A stretch of 64,000 bases of DNA, from NCBI GenBank assembly GCA_026225395.1, contig JAMFSR010000026.1, positions 62,001 through 126,000 on the forward strand. The letters run 5' to 3'. The number at the start of each line of letters is the position of its first letter. The first letter of the stretch is position 1. The translations under genes and the position numbers were made by a program. Shown here piece after piece: positions 15,101 through 23,490 of the stretch. This DNA comes from Granulicella sapmiensis. GTDB taxonomy: Bacteria; Acidobacteriota; Terriglobia; Terriglobales; Acidobacteriaceae. The notes beneath the pieces were generated by a model, which was not told where the DNA came from, searched no databases, and saw only the letters and a list, made by a program, of their open reading frames with translations.

Positions 15101-17156
15101 GAGATGTAGTCGCGCCCGTGAGATTGACCTGATTGCCCACGGCAATGGCATTCACATTTACCGAAATGGAGCAGGAGAAACCGGCAGCGAGAGTCACTCC
15201 GCTGATGGAAAGAGACGTGCTACCAGCCGCGGCGGTAAAGCTTCCCGCACCACAGGTGCTGCTTAACCCACTTGGAGTCGTGATGACAAGACCGCTAGGC
15301 AATGAATCCGTAAAGCCAACGTTGCTGAGAGAGCCGACGGTGTTGGGATTGCCGAGGGTGAAGGACAGCGACGTTGTGCCGCCTAACGGAATGCTTGCCG
15401 CACCAAAAGTTTCCGCAAGCGTGGCAGGTGTCAGCAGAGGTTGATTCACCGTCACGTTGGCGGTTGCCTGCGCAAATGCCCCCAAGGGATCCGTAACAGT
15501 CAAAATCACGGAAGTCGTACCAATCGGGTATGGTCCGGCAGGAGATTGCGTGAGCGTCACCAAGCCGCCATCGGGATCGTAGGATCCATTATTGATGCTT
15601 GCGCTGGCCGTGCCGTTATAGGTTGCCGCCGTGACGGTGACATCTTGCGCAATAGCTACAGGCAACTGGTTCACGTTGCAACTGACGGCACAGGACGGAA
15701 TCTGAATGGTGTAAGTATTTGCGGGGCCTCCAGACGGCGGATTACCGGCTACATCACTGACCACAATGGAATAATCAGTGCTGCCTATGAGCGAAACGCT
15801 AAAATCCTGAATGTTGGTGCTCGATCCGGAGTCGCCTGCATAATTGGTGGCGATATTGGCGGAGTCGAAACTGGGCGAATAGAGAGCTTCTAAGAGGTTA
15901 ATGCCCGCAGCTCCTGCGTTAAGAGTCGGCGAAAAGCATTGAGCCGAGCATGACTTGAAGCTGTACGAATCGAAGCTGTGGTTTCCGGCAATCGATGTAG
16001 GAAACGCCTTCGGAGCGCTGCAAGAGCTCACCACGCCATTACGATCGAGTCGGCCCGTCTGTGTGCCCGTCCCAAAAGTGATTCCTGTTGGAACCGTGGG
16101 CGTAGATCCTAAGGTATTGGTAATCGAAATCAGCCCCGTCTGAATGTCGAAATTCAGCGTCCTGGTTTGTCCGCCAGAAAAGGAGACGGTAAGTGTGAAC
16201 TGAGCCACCTGCGCGCATGGGAAATTCGAAGCCAATGTAAACGCAAAGGGAGTCAGGTTGTTTTCCGCTCCAGCGCCCACAGCCAAATCCGCATACGAGC
16301 TTGTGGCAGGCTGCATGATCGTAACGCCCGGCGTGGAAGAGGTAAGTGTTGCGGTAATTCCTGTTGCTGCCATCACGCCGGTCGTATTCTGCAGTGGAAT
16401 ACTGAGGAGAGCACCTTCGCCGCGTTCGATTGTTCCATTGCCATTGCCGGGGTTTTCGGTCGCAACGACGGTTCCAAGTTCTGGATTCGCTGAGCCGGTG
16501 ACACCCAAGGACCCGATAGCCGGCACGGCCATCACAATTCCGTTACCGGAGTCACGATCAAAACCTGTGTTCATGATGTCGATGGCCGTACTTGTGAGCG
16601 CGGTCTTCATCTGGGCCGCGGTAATTGTCGATTTCGCAGCAAGCACCAGTGCGGCCACGGAAGCAGCCGCTGGAGCAGCCGCGGATGTGCCGTAAAACGG
16701 ATTATCGAAGCCACCAACACCGGTCACAGAGACGCCATCTGCTGCCGTAATTTCAGGCTTGTTTAAAATCGTGCCACCCGTGGATGAAAAGTTACCGGGC
16801 GTAATAGGCGACGAATCTGCATTGAAGAAATTATGGCGCAGGCCGTCAGAGCTGAAAGACTCCGTCTGGCTTGTGGAGGTGAATAGTCCTGGATATGGCC
16901 CGTTTGGCGTAGGCGGCCCATATGTAGCCGCTGCAGGCGTCGCAGCTACCGTATAAGCTCCGGAGGCAGCCGAGTGCCCGTGCGTCTCTCCGTTAGTAGC
17001 CACCGCCAAGTAGCCTCGGAAGAGAACCAAATGGAAAAATCGGTTTTGGGCGCCTGCTTTGAAACACAACGAGCCTATTGTTATTGATGAGATTGCCGCT
17101 TGAGATTTCCTCTTCAGGGTCCTGGGTACCGTTTTGAATATTGGTAGAGGCTGCAA
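12192..17156 (-). CDS. C-terminal part of a giant secreted subtilisin-like protease with Ig repeats (frameshifted)
   Basis: This frame continues the protease that starts at 18621, after a +1 shift near 17061; its real sequence begins around AGAQNRFFHLVLFRGYLAV. It carries the Ser motif GTSAAAP (Ser near residue 158), an Ig/PKD-like domain (NGSYDPDGGLVTLTQSPAGPY), a DUF11-like domain (TSLSFTLGNP, FTDSLPSGLVI), seven near-identical Ig-like repeats of about 98 residues, one more divergent Ig domain (APTTTALGALPQTVNPNQTV), and a C-terminal region with one or two membrane helices (APMLASLLLLPLAGM; RRAVILMLLLGFAAVSFVTG). The adhesive stalk plus protease domain suggests a surface or secreted enzyme. 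Reading 12192-18621 as one gene gives about 2,140 residues. Confidence 0.75.
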   Translation of the reverse strand: MQPLPIFKTVPRTLKRKSQAAISSITIGSLCFKAGAQNRFFHLVLFRGYLAVATNGETHGHSAASGAYTVAATPAAATYGPPTPNGPYPGLFTSTSQTESFSSDGLRHNFFNADSSPITPGNFSSTGGTILNKPEITAADGVSVTGVGGFDNPFYGTSAAAPAAASVAALVLAAKSTITAAQMKTALTSTAIDIMNTGFDRDSGNGIVMAVPAIGSLGVTGSANPELGTVVATENPGNGNGTIERGEGALLSIPLQNTTGVMAATGITATLTSSTPGVTIMQPATSSYADLAVGAGAENNLTPFAFTLASNFPCAQVAQFTLTVSFSGGQTRTLNFDIQTGLISITNTLGSTPTVPTGITFGTGTQTGRLDRNGVVSSCSAPKAFPTSIAGNHSFDSYSFKSCSAQCFSPTLNAGAAGINLLEALYSPSFDSANIATNYAGDSGSSTNIQDFSVSLIGSTDYSIVVSDVAGNPPSGGPANTYTIQIPSCAVSCNVNQLPVAIAQDVTVTAATYNGTASASINNGSYDPDGGLVTLTQSPAGPYPIGTTSVILTVTDPLGAFAQATANVTVNQPLLTPATLAETFGAASIPLGGTTSLSFTLGNPNTVGSLSNVGFTDSLPSGLVITTPSGLSSTCGAGSFTAAAGSTSLSISGVTLAAGFSCSISVNVNAIAVGNQVNLTGATTSLEGGTGSKATASLLVTQATPTVTVSPVSIVYGTSSTTLTASIAYTGPSAPTGTVTFQVDSSATVNASCSGSASPLTCTATYTASSLSVSASHTITVSVVADTNYSTATNTGTLTVTQATPTITVSASSISYGTASTTLSASVAFSGAIPTGAFTFQVDSGAIVSAACTGAASPETCTATYTTSSLAVNAHTIKASLASDTNYNTASNTGTLTVTQATPAVTVSAASITYGTTSTTLSASLLFSGAAPVGAFTFQVDGGATVTASCLGTASPETCTATYTTSSLTISAHTIKASLASDTNYNAASNTGTLTVTPATPTIVVSSSSVSYGAASTTLSASVAFSGAVPTGAVTFQVDSESAVTGACTGSALSETCTATYATSALTVGPHVIKASLALDTNYNAASNTGTLTVTATTPTILVSPSSVSSGTASTTLSASVAFSGAAPTGAVTFQVDSGSTVTGSCTGTTPLETCTATYTTAALTVGPHIVKASLAPDASYNTVLNTGTLTVTPATPMVTASAASISYGMTSTILSAGVAFSGAAPTGAFTFQVDSGSTVTGACTGISSPETCTAIYATSALTAGPHIIKASLASDTNYNAASNTSTLSVTQATPTVIVSNASINYGASSTTLSASVAFVGAGPTGTFTFQVGSGATVIASCSGTASPEMCTASYTTSALTSGISYTITGSLGADTNYGKASGTGTLIVSKAPTTTALGALPQTVNPNQTVTLNAAVTSISPGTPSGTVSFYDNGALLQTITLINGSASYVTLLPAGATDAISAQYSGDTTFQSSQTLSVSTVIVLPLDFTLAPLSGMSSPFYIIPGNTATFSFQVTPLYGSFPGTVSFTINGLPNGVSYSFNPTSMAASSSGGMVTGTLTASPTLLVERKMRTNYAPMLASLLLLPLAGMRRFRRRRAVILMLLLGFAAVSFVTGCGSSGDGVLQQKQAIYPLTLTITSGNITHTVPFTLTVE
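12985..15055 (-). repeat. Seven tandem Ig-like repeats, about 295 bp each
   Basis: Seven consecutive units in the protease gene, each starting with a (A/T)TP-x-(I/V/A) motif, containing YGxxSTTLSASVAFSG, FTFQVDSG and ETCTATYTTS, and ending DTNYNxASNTGTLTVT. Units 2 to 6 are the closest to each other; the first and seventh are more divergent. Each has two cysteines placed to form a disulphide. The high DNA identity between neighbours makes the array prone to expansion or contraction and to misassembly. Confidence 0.85.
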
Positions 17157-18621
17157 GAATGCTTGATCCGGTGCTATCTAACAAATACAGATCGTAGTCA
17201 TTCGCCGAAGCCCCCAGAGGATCAGTCCAGAACAGGCTAGCTACCTCATCTCCCGGGGAGGTGATCGTGTCGTAACCATTGCCTGAGCCAAAATTGTGTA
17301 TGTTACCTGACGGCAAAGGCGCGGCAGCTGCCATGGGAACGAAGTCTCCTTCAAAGGTCCCTGAAGTCCCGTCGTCCAGATTCCCCTCATTGCCGGCTGA
17401 AGAGAAATAAAATGCGCCGTCAGCAACGACGTTGTTGACCGCTTGCGTGGCCGCGCCACCCTGCGTGGTGGAAGCCACCGTAGAAGCCTGTCCGTCCTGG
17501 AATGGGCTCTCGACGAAGTAAAAAACATCATCCACGATGATGTTGCACCCCGCACTCCTTAGAGCCTGAATGTTCGCGGCAAAGCCCGGGAGGCCGCCGT
17601 TGTCTGCGGTAGCGAAATAGAGACTGGCACCAGGGACCATGTCGTGAATAATTTCCAGCATCGCTGTGCCTTCATCTCCAGATCCCGCCTGGCCGCTGAG
17701 TACCGTTAAACAAGGCGGCGTGCCGCAGGTAGGAGGCAAATCGCCCAGAGCCTGGCTCTGAGCAGCGCTCGTTACACCGTCGGAAAGTACACCAATCTTC
17801 AATCCGGCGCCGTTGATGCCGAAAATCCCGCGAGCCTCCGCAGTTCCATGCGTGATGTCCCCTTCTGTTTCAACGCTGCCCTGTCCCAGGGCCGGCGTTC
17901 CCACCGTATTTTCGCCATGGGTCTTTTGCCAGTCCAGAATCATCGCACGAACCTTCGCAACTCTGGCTTCAAATCCAGGTGCGAGATTTTCGTGCGAGCT
18001 GGTGACATGTGTGGGACGGATGTTGTGTCCGCTGTGACTCGCCTTCTGCATAGGATTGATAAAGAGCACATCCGGCAACGCCGCTATGACTTCAATTTCG
18101 TTCGGAGCAATCAACGCGCGAATGCTATGCATGGATGCATTCGAATAGAGAACAGTCGCGCCCACCGCGGAAAGCTTGCTGAGCAGAGACTCGTTCAGAT
18201 TCGCAACCATGTCCACAACGATGTTGTTGTTCACATCCAGCGTTACTCCCGTCTCGAGTGACGTCACACCCGGAGCCGCATTCATCCCTTGCAGCATCCG
18301 CTCCGTATACAGAACGTTGGAGTCGATCTTTCGTTGGGCCGCCGTGCGAGCCCCCTTCTCTCTCTGCAGAGCAGCTATCTGTGAAGACGCAAGGCGCGAC
18401 ATGCCGCTAGCATCCACGCTCAGGTCGCTGACCGAAGCCGACTGCGCCGCCAGCTCTGGGGCAATCTGAGGCTTAAACTGATGCAGTTGCAAATCGGTAG
18501 TGCTACGCGTGGCACTTTGCGCGTGCATGGAAACAGCTGCGGAGGCGGCAACGGATAACGCAAGACAAAGAATTACGCGAAAGATTCGGGCGGGAGTTTG
18601 GGAACACGCAAAGGAGGCCAT
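16993..18621 (-). CDS. N-terminal part of the giant subtilisin-like protease (frameshifted)
   Basis: Starts with a signal peptide (RIFRVILCLALSVAASAAVS) and about 200 residues of propeptide-like sequence. The S8-like core begins near GLKIGVLSDGV, with the candidate catalytic Asp at residue 281. The usual HGTH histidine motif is replaced by DEGTAM at 316-321, followed by IIHDMVPGASLYFATAD, so the proton-relay arrangement may differ from classical subtilisins, perhaps with an acidic residue as in sedolisins. The nucleophile lies only in the other frame. One extra base near 17061 (reverse-strand GTGTTTC-AAAGCAGGC) breaks the frame; removing it joins NRLVVF to KAGAQNRFF smoothly. Sequence error and real mutation are both possible. 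Confidence 0.75.
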   Translation of the reverse strand: MASFACSQTPARIFRVILCLALSVAASAAVSMHAQSATRSTTDLQLHQFKPQIAPELAAQSASVSDLSVDASGMSRLASSQIAALQREKGARTAAQRKIDSNVLYTERMLQGMNAAPGVTSLETGVTLDVNNNIVVDMVANLNESLLSKLSAVGATVLYSNASMHSIRALIAPNEIEVIAALPDVLFINPMQKASHSGHNIRPTHVTSSHENLAPGFEARVAKVRAMILDWQKTHGENTVGTPALGQGSVETEGDITHGTAEARGIFGINGAGLKIGVLSDGVTSAAQSQALGDLPPTCGTPPCLTVLSGQAGSGDEGTAMLEIIHDMVPGASLYFATADNGGLPGFAANIQALRSAGCNIIVDDVFYFVESPFQDGQASTVASTTQGGAATQAVNNVVADGAFYFSSAGNEGNLDDGTSGTFEGDFVPMAAAAPLPSGNIHNFGSGNGYDTITSPGDEVASLFWTDPLGASANDYDLYLLDSTGSSILAASTNIQNGTQDPEEEISSGNLINNNRLVVFQSRRPKPIFPFGSLPRLLGGGY

Positions 18622-19146
18622 ATTACCTCGGGGAACGGGTAGAAAGAAAGAAAAGCATTACGAACGTGCTGCGAAAATGCAATGAAAGAGGGGCCCGCAT
18701 AAAGGATGGCAGATCACGCCCATGAAGTTTTCCACAGATTGGTGCCTGAATATCCATATCTACTCGTCTAGGTGGACCAACAATTCGACACTGCCACCAC
18801 TGAGTAGCTCCCATTTATCGCCAGCATCAATGATGCCGCCACCGTCCGCGCTCCATGCCTGGATCGCTCTGACATGACCGCTGACAACCCGTTCATAACA
18901 GAGATGTCGCCGGACCGAGCAGTTGCCGTGCATGATCAAAGATACAGTGCGCTTGCGATGAGCAAAGCGAACGACACACCATGATTTCACAGCGCCCTCG
19001 CCAAGGATTGGTCGGTACCGGGAAGTCGGCTTGTGGTTACTAATTGTGTTGCCGTGAAATCTAGAGTGGTGTGAACAGACCGAGTCATTGATTGAGCCCG
19101 GAGAGCGACCGATTACTCCCGCAATGCGCATTTATCGCTGCCGAAG
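18622..19146. other. Intergenic region upstream of the protease
   Basis: About 525 bases with no supportable gene. The part next to 18621 should hold the protease promoter, but no convincing -35/-10 pair was found. The open frames here have unnatural composition. Confidence 0.4.
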
Positions 19147-19690
19147 TTATCGCACAGTCGCTGCGATGCCGAGGCTCTGCTGCATATTCGTGCTGCCTGT
19201 GCCTATCGTTGCTGTTGCGTTCACGATTACAGCAGTGTTGTCCGTACCCAGCTGAGTTGAGAATGGAGCGTTTGAGCAGGCTGTTGCTCCTAGTGCAACA
19301 GCAGCGAGGGCAAAAAGCGAAATCACCCTCGCCATCTTTACAGAGACGCGTTTGCGAGTGAAGCTCAATAGCACAGTCAACAGTGCGCCGGGTATCTAGA
19401 ACATGGCAGATCGTGGTACTGACAATACATGCGACGAGGTCGTATGGACCATCAAAAGCCCAGTGCCCGCGTTGTCCAGGGTAACCTCCTGCGTGCTCGA
19501 GGTCCCTACTGGGACGTCCGTGAAGTCGAGCTCCGCCGGCTTCAGATCGGGCCGCGGTTCCGGAATGATATTGAGGTTGATTGGCCCAATCGTCACCTGA
19601 CCATAGATGGAGTTCGCCGCCGGCAGATACGTCAACAGAAACGGGTGGTTTCCCGCAGGCGAATCGACAGCATCGGGGATGGTTCACAGA
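19147..19690 (-). pseudogene. Relic of an Ig/ASPM-SPD2-Hydin-type secreted protein
   Basis: The reverse strand contains DAVDSPAGNHPFLLTYLPAA and, further on, PAELDFTDVPVGTSSTQEVT then LDNAGTGLLMV, typical of an Ig-like ASPM/SPD2/Hydin domain. The frame then breaks. Near 19320-19150 another frame reads FALAAVALGATACSNAPFST followed by alternating Val/Thr-rich strands (AVIVNATATIGTG), which recalls the terminal helix plus Ig strand found at the end of such proteins. No start or continuous frame joins the pieces. It is probably the last remnant of a protein like the neighbouring protease, lost by deletion and frameshifts. Confidence 0.55.
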
Positions 19691-19753
19691 TTGCGAAGGA
19701 CGAGTGTATTAGACCCTGATCCTAGGGCCGGTTGGCACTTGTTTTCTAAAAGG

Positions 19754-22700
19754 CTAGTAGCTAAGATGCAGACCGACCTGCAGCGTACGCGGATTGGTTG
19801 TCGATTTGCCTGTGACCTCGCCGAACTGGCCCGAGGTCGGATTCAGATTAGGACCCGACCAGTTGGGGTGGTTGATGAAGTTGTAGGCGTCCGTAGTGAA
19901 CTCCATGTTGGCGGTTTCTGTAATGGCGAACTTCTTCTTCAGCGACAGGTTCCAGTCCTGGTAGCCAGGCTGATAGATTGAGTCACGGACGCCACTCTGG
20001 AGATTGAAGGTGCCTGCGGCCGGTTGAGTGAAGATCGAGGAACCGTCTGGATTCTTGGTCGAAAAATATTGTCCCGTACCGCCGTAGCCAGCAAACTGAT
20101 GCAGGATTTTCGGCTTACCGTTCATGACCCAAAATTCGCCCTCCGAGCCGCAGCCGAAGCTGCCGTACTCGCCGACGCCGGCGTAGTCCTGACTGGTGCC
20201 GACGCCGCATGGCGCGCCGGTCTGGAACTGCGCGACACCAGCGATTCGCCAGCCGCCAACCAACTTGCTTGCGAGGGTGTTCTGTTCGCGGAAGAACGGA
20301 AGCGCCCAGACGAAGTTGACGACCGCCATATGCCGGGCATCGTACTCCGAAGGTCCGTAAAGATTACTGGTGTTATACGTGTCGGGAACGATGTCGCGGT
20401 AGTTCGAACTGTCATCCAGGCTTTTGGAAAAGGTGTAGCTCACGCCGAAGCTGATGTTTCTTGCATTGTTACGCTGCAACGACGCTTGTAGGGAGTGATA
20501 GTTGGAGCCACCGTTGCTCTGCTCCTGCTGGATGGCGGCAAAGCCCAGATAGGGGCGAAGGGCGTTAACGTTGATCCCAGGATGAGCATACTGCGCATTA
20601 ACGGTCGGCTGGTTGATATCGAAGACACGCCAGTTATGAACACCGCGTCCGCCCACGTATGCCAGGGTAAACATGGAAGAAAACGGAAGCTCCTGCTGAA
20701 TCGCGAGGTTCCAGTTGTACCGGGTCGGGGCCTTCAGGTTTTTATTCAGCGTTGTCACCGTCAGGGAGGGTGCTACCGTGCTGTTCAGTGCATAACCTGG
20801 GTTGTCCACCATCGAGGTCAGATTGCCCGTGACGGCATTCACGCCGATAAAAGGTTGAAACGGGGGATTGCCACCTGGAAAGATGTTGTCTAGTAGTCCC
20901 ATGCGGGTTGCGAAGGAGCCGAATCCGCCCCGCACCACCAACTTTGGATCGAGTTCATACGCAAAGCCCACGCGTGGCTGAACGGCATAGGACGTGTTGG
21001 TGTAGCCGTCTTTGAGGTTGGGCGCGAACAAGGGACTGCAGGACGATCCGTCACACGCACTGTTCGCCGTCGAAGAGGTCGCGCCCACCACGCCGTGCGC
21101 GGCTGCCGAGGCAGGGAAGCTCGAGCGCCCTGGGATTACCATGCCGTCGTAGGGGTTCCCGGTTCCAAGAACCACGTTGCCTGTTGTTGGGTTGACGGTA
21201 GGGGCGGCGGAACTTTGGTAGGAAGCGGGATCGAAGAAGGCAGCGTTTCCCCACGCAGCTTTGTACGGTGTTAGTGCGGTATAGCGGAGACCGTAATCTA
21301 GATGCAACCGAGTGCTTACTTTCCAGGAGTCCTGTGCGAAGAACTCATAAGACTCACCGCGCCAGACGGTATAGGATTTGGGACCGATCTCTGTGTAGCT
21401 GTCTGAGAGTCCCAGTGCCAGATTCGCGAGCCCCACGCCCGAGGTGCCGCCGAGGCCGGTCCTCGTGTCGCTGAAGAAGAAGTTGCCGTTTTGGTTGTTC
21501 GCTCCCCCGGGTACGGTGCTCACGTTAATCTGGTCGTTGTCGTTCTCGCCGGAGATCATGACCTCGACGCCGCCTTTAACTGTGTGGTTACCCCACACCT
21601 TCGTTACGCTGTCGGAGTACGTATAGATGGGACCACCCGAGTGGGAGGGGTAGGGTCCGCCGGCCAAGCCATAGAAGCTCCCAAGGCCGCTCACCGATGG
21701 GATCTTATTGGGGGCTGCTTTAGCGCCGGGGATGATATAGGGGAAGTTGATGCCCAACGTCTGTCGGTTGAAGCCGGCTAACGCCGTATTCACGGGGATA
21801 TACACCTGGTCGAGGCTGTACGTGGCGCGCGCCTCGTTGATCAAGCTCTGGCTGATGATCCACGTCCAGGTGAGCCCGTTGGTCTGATTGGGACGGTTGA
21901 AGTAGCGTCCCGTCAAGCCAGATCCCTGGTCAAACGGAAGGTACTCGTTATAGGTCACATTTTGACGGCGGAACGAGATCGTGTGACGGTCCGATAGATG
22001 CAGGTCTACACTGATCTGCTGCTTGCGTTGATTGATCGGGTGAGCTGCAGCCGCGATCCAATTCTGCGTTCCATTAAGGTAGCCAGATGTTGGTGCAGGG
22101 TACGCATCGATGATCGCAAGCCCATTGGCGCTTAGACGAGTTGGCTGAATGATGTTATTGAAGAACGCAACGCAACTCGTGGCCTTGTTTACGGGGCAGG
22201 TCGCTGGATCATAGACATATGTAGGCGAGGCGTACCAAGGATTTGTGTTGAGCAGCTCGCTGAAGTTGCCTCCCCGCATCAACGCTGTGGGCACCGCCTG
22301 TGTTTGCGTATCCGTGTAGCGATAGCGTATCCAGTCCTCGGCCACGAAGAAGAAGACCTTCTCCCGGAACTTGTCCGTCCAGTGCATCCCAGGGATCCAC
22401 ACCGGGCCGCCGAAGGTAAACCCGAAGTTGTTGTAGCGGAACGGCGAAGCGAAGCGCGTTGTCGGGCTCTGGTTGCGCGTCCATGTGTTCGCATTCATCG
22501 CCGAGTTGCGCAGGTACTCGTAAGCCGTCGCGTGGAAGTTCGTCGTGCCTGTCTTAGACACGATGCGCATTTGGCCGCCTGCCGAGCTGCCATACTCCGC
22601 CTGATAGTCGGAGGTCAGGACCTGCATCTCCTCGATAGCATCCGGGTTCGCCACACCGATCACTTGTCCCGACCCGCGTGTGCGCACGCCGGGCGCGCCA

Positions 22701-23305
22701 TCGAAGGTGACAAGCGTATCCTGCTGCCGTGCGCCGTTGACGTTGAACGGAACCGACGAGCCAATGGCGAAGTTGAAGTCGCCCAGCGTCGTGCTGCTGC
22801 GCATGCCGGGGATAAGTGAGCCGATGAACAGCGGATTGCGGCCATTCAGCTGTTGATCGTTGATCGTCTGGCCGCTGATCTCGCTCTGTAAAGAACCGGA
22901 CTCCGTCTGCAACACAACCGCAGTAGCGGTGACCTGGACCGTGGTGTTGACCGAGCCGGGCGCGAGCAATCCGTCGATGTCGAGCGCGGTGCTGGCTCCC
23001 AGCGGATTATGAATGCTTTCAAATCGATTGAATCCGTTGGCTTCGGCGATCATGGTGTAGGTCGCCGGCGGAAGGTTCGGAACGACGAAGTGTCCGTCGC
23101 TGTCCGTCTGCACTGTATGTGCTTCGTTGGTTCCTTCGTTGCGAATCGTTACGTTCGCATTCGGGATGACCGCCCCGGACTTGTCCTTGATGAATCCACT
23201 GATGCTGCCCACATCCGATTGCGCGAATCCGATTGCTGACATAAGTAAGAACAGCGCGATTGCTGCACACAGGTGCGAGACTTTCGTCCATCCGATGGTT
23301 TTCAT
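19754..23305 (-). CDS. TonB-dependent receptor, Oar-like, of the GH92 locus
   Basis: Outer-membrane transporter of 1183 residues. Signal peptide 1-28 (HLCAAIALFLLMSAIGFAQ), carboxypeptidase-regulatory-like domain about 30-115 (GSISGFIKDKSGAVIPNANV, LPPATYTMIAEANGF), plug (INDQQLNGRNPLFIGSLIPG, FNVNGARQQDTLVTFDGAPG), then the barrel, which ends LQVGLHLSY with a terminal aromatic residue. GAGGAGAGCTA precedes the ATG. It is divergently transcribed from a LacI gene and faces the GH92 mannosidase beyond it, so a mannose-rich glycan or its breakdown products is the likely cargo. A strong promoter and an operator-like palindrome lie directly upstream. Confidence 0.93.
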   Translation of the reverse strand: MKTIGWTKVSHLCAAIALFLLMSAIGFAQSDVGSISGFIKDKSGAVIPNANVTIRNEGTNEAHTVQTDSDGHFVVPNLPPATYTMIAEANGFNRFESIHNPLGASTALDIDGLLAPGSVNTTVQVTATAVVLQTESGSLQSEISGQTINDQQLNGRNPLFIGSLIPGMRSSTTLGDFNFAIGSSVPFNVNGARQQDTLVTFDGAPGVRTRGSGQVIGVANPDAIEEMQVLTSDYQAEYGSSAGGQMRIVSKTGTTNFHATAYEYLRNSAMNANTWTRNQSPTTRFASPFRYNNFGFTFGGPVWIPGMHWTDKFREKVFFFVAEDWIRYRYTDTQTQAVPTALMRGGNFSELLNTNPWYASPTYVYDPATCPVNKATSCVAFFNNIIQPTRLSANGLAIIDAYPAPTSGYLNGTQNWIAAAAHPINQRKQQISVDLHLSDRHTISFRRQNVTYNEYLPFDQGSGLTGRYFNRPNQTNGLTWTWIISQSLINEARATYSLDQVYIPVNTALAGFNRQTLGINFPYIIPGAKAAPNKIPSVSGLGSFYGLAGGPYPSHSGGPIYTYSDSVTKVWGNHTVKGGVEVMISGENDNDQINVSTVPGGANNQNGNFFFSDTRTGLGGTSGVGLANLALGLSDSYTEIGPKSYTVWRGESYEFFAQDSWKVSTRLHLDYGLRYTALTPYKAAWGNAAFFDPASYQSSAAPTVNPTTGNVVLGTGNPYDGMVIPGRSSFPASAAAHGVVGATSSTANSACDGSSCSPLFAPNLKDGYTNTSYAVQPRVGFAYELDPKLVVRGGFGSFATRMGLLDNIFPGGNPPFQPFIGVNAVTGNLTSMVDNPGYALNSTVAPSLTVTTLNKNLKAPTRYNWNLAIQQELPFSSMFTLAYVGGRGVHNWRVFDINQPTVNAQYAHPGINVNALRPYLGFAAIQQEQSNGGSNYHSLQASLQRNNARNISFGVSYTFSKSLDDSSNYRDIVPDTYNTSNLYGPSEYDARHMAVVNFVWALPFFREQNTLASKLVGGWRIAGVAQFQTGAPCGVGTSQDYAGVGEYGSFGCGSEGEFWVMNGKPKILHQFAGYGGTGQYFSTKNPDGSSIFTQPAAGTFNLQSGVRDSIYQPGYQDWNLSLKKKFAITETANMEFTTDAYNFINHPNWSGPNLNPTSGQFGEVTGKSTTNPRTLQVGLHLSY

Positions 23306-23364
23306 TAGCTCTCCTCAAAATGAAAGATCGAAGCTGTTTTCGGGCCGCTTTCCGTGATGAAATA

Positions 23365-23378
23365 TGATTGCGCTATCA
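23365..23378. promoter_or_regulatory. LacI-type operator TGATTGCGCTATCA
   Basis: A 14-base near-perfect palindrome (12 of 14 positions symmetric) with a central GCGC, the architecture typical of LacI-family operators. It lies just downstream of the -10 of the receptor promoter, where binding of the neighbouring LacI protein would block transcription. Confidence 0.6.
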
Positions 23379-23388
23379 GAGCGGGACA

Positions 23389-23417
23389 CTTATACGCCGC
23401 AGGAAATCGCTTGTCAA
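23389..23417 (-). promoter_or_regulatory. Sigma70 promoter of the receptor gene
   Basis: On the reverse strand TTGACA (23412-23417) is followed after exactly 17 bases by TATAAG (23389-23394). This is the best promoter seen in the window. The start of transcription would fall near 23382, immediately before the operator. Confidence 0.75.
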
Positions 23418-23490
23418 TAGTATTTGCGTCACTCGATCCGACGATGAATAACCTGTTAAGGTGCTGAGAACACCCGATTGGAGTCGCCCG

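Noticed and set aside
19085-19687. 200-residue reverse frame in the Ig-protein relic
   Set aside because: Cys/His/Arg-rich, out of frame with the recognisable fragments; a by-product of the decay.
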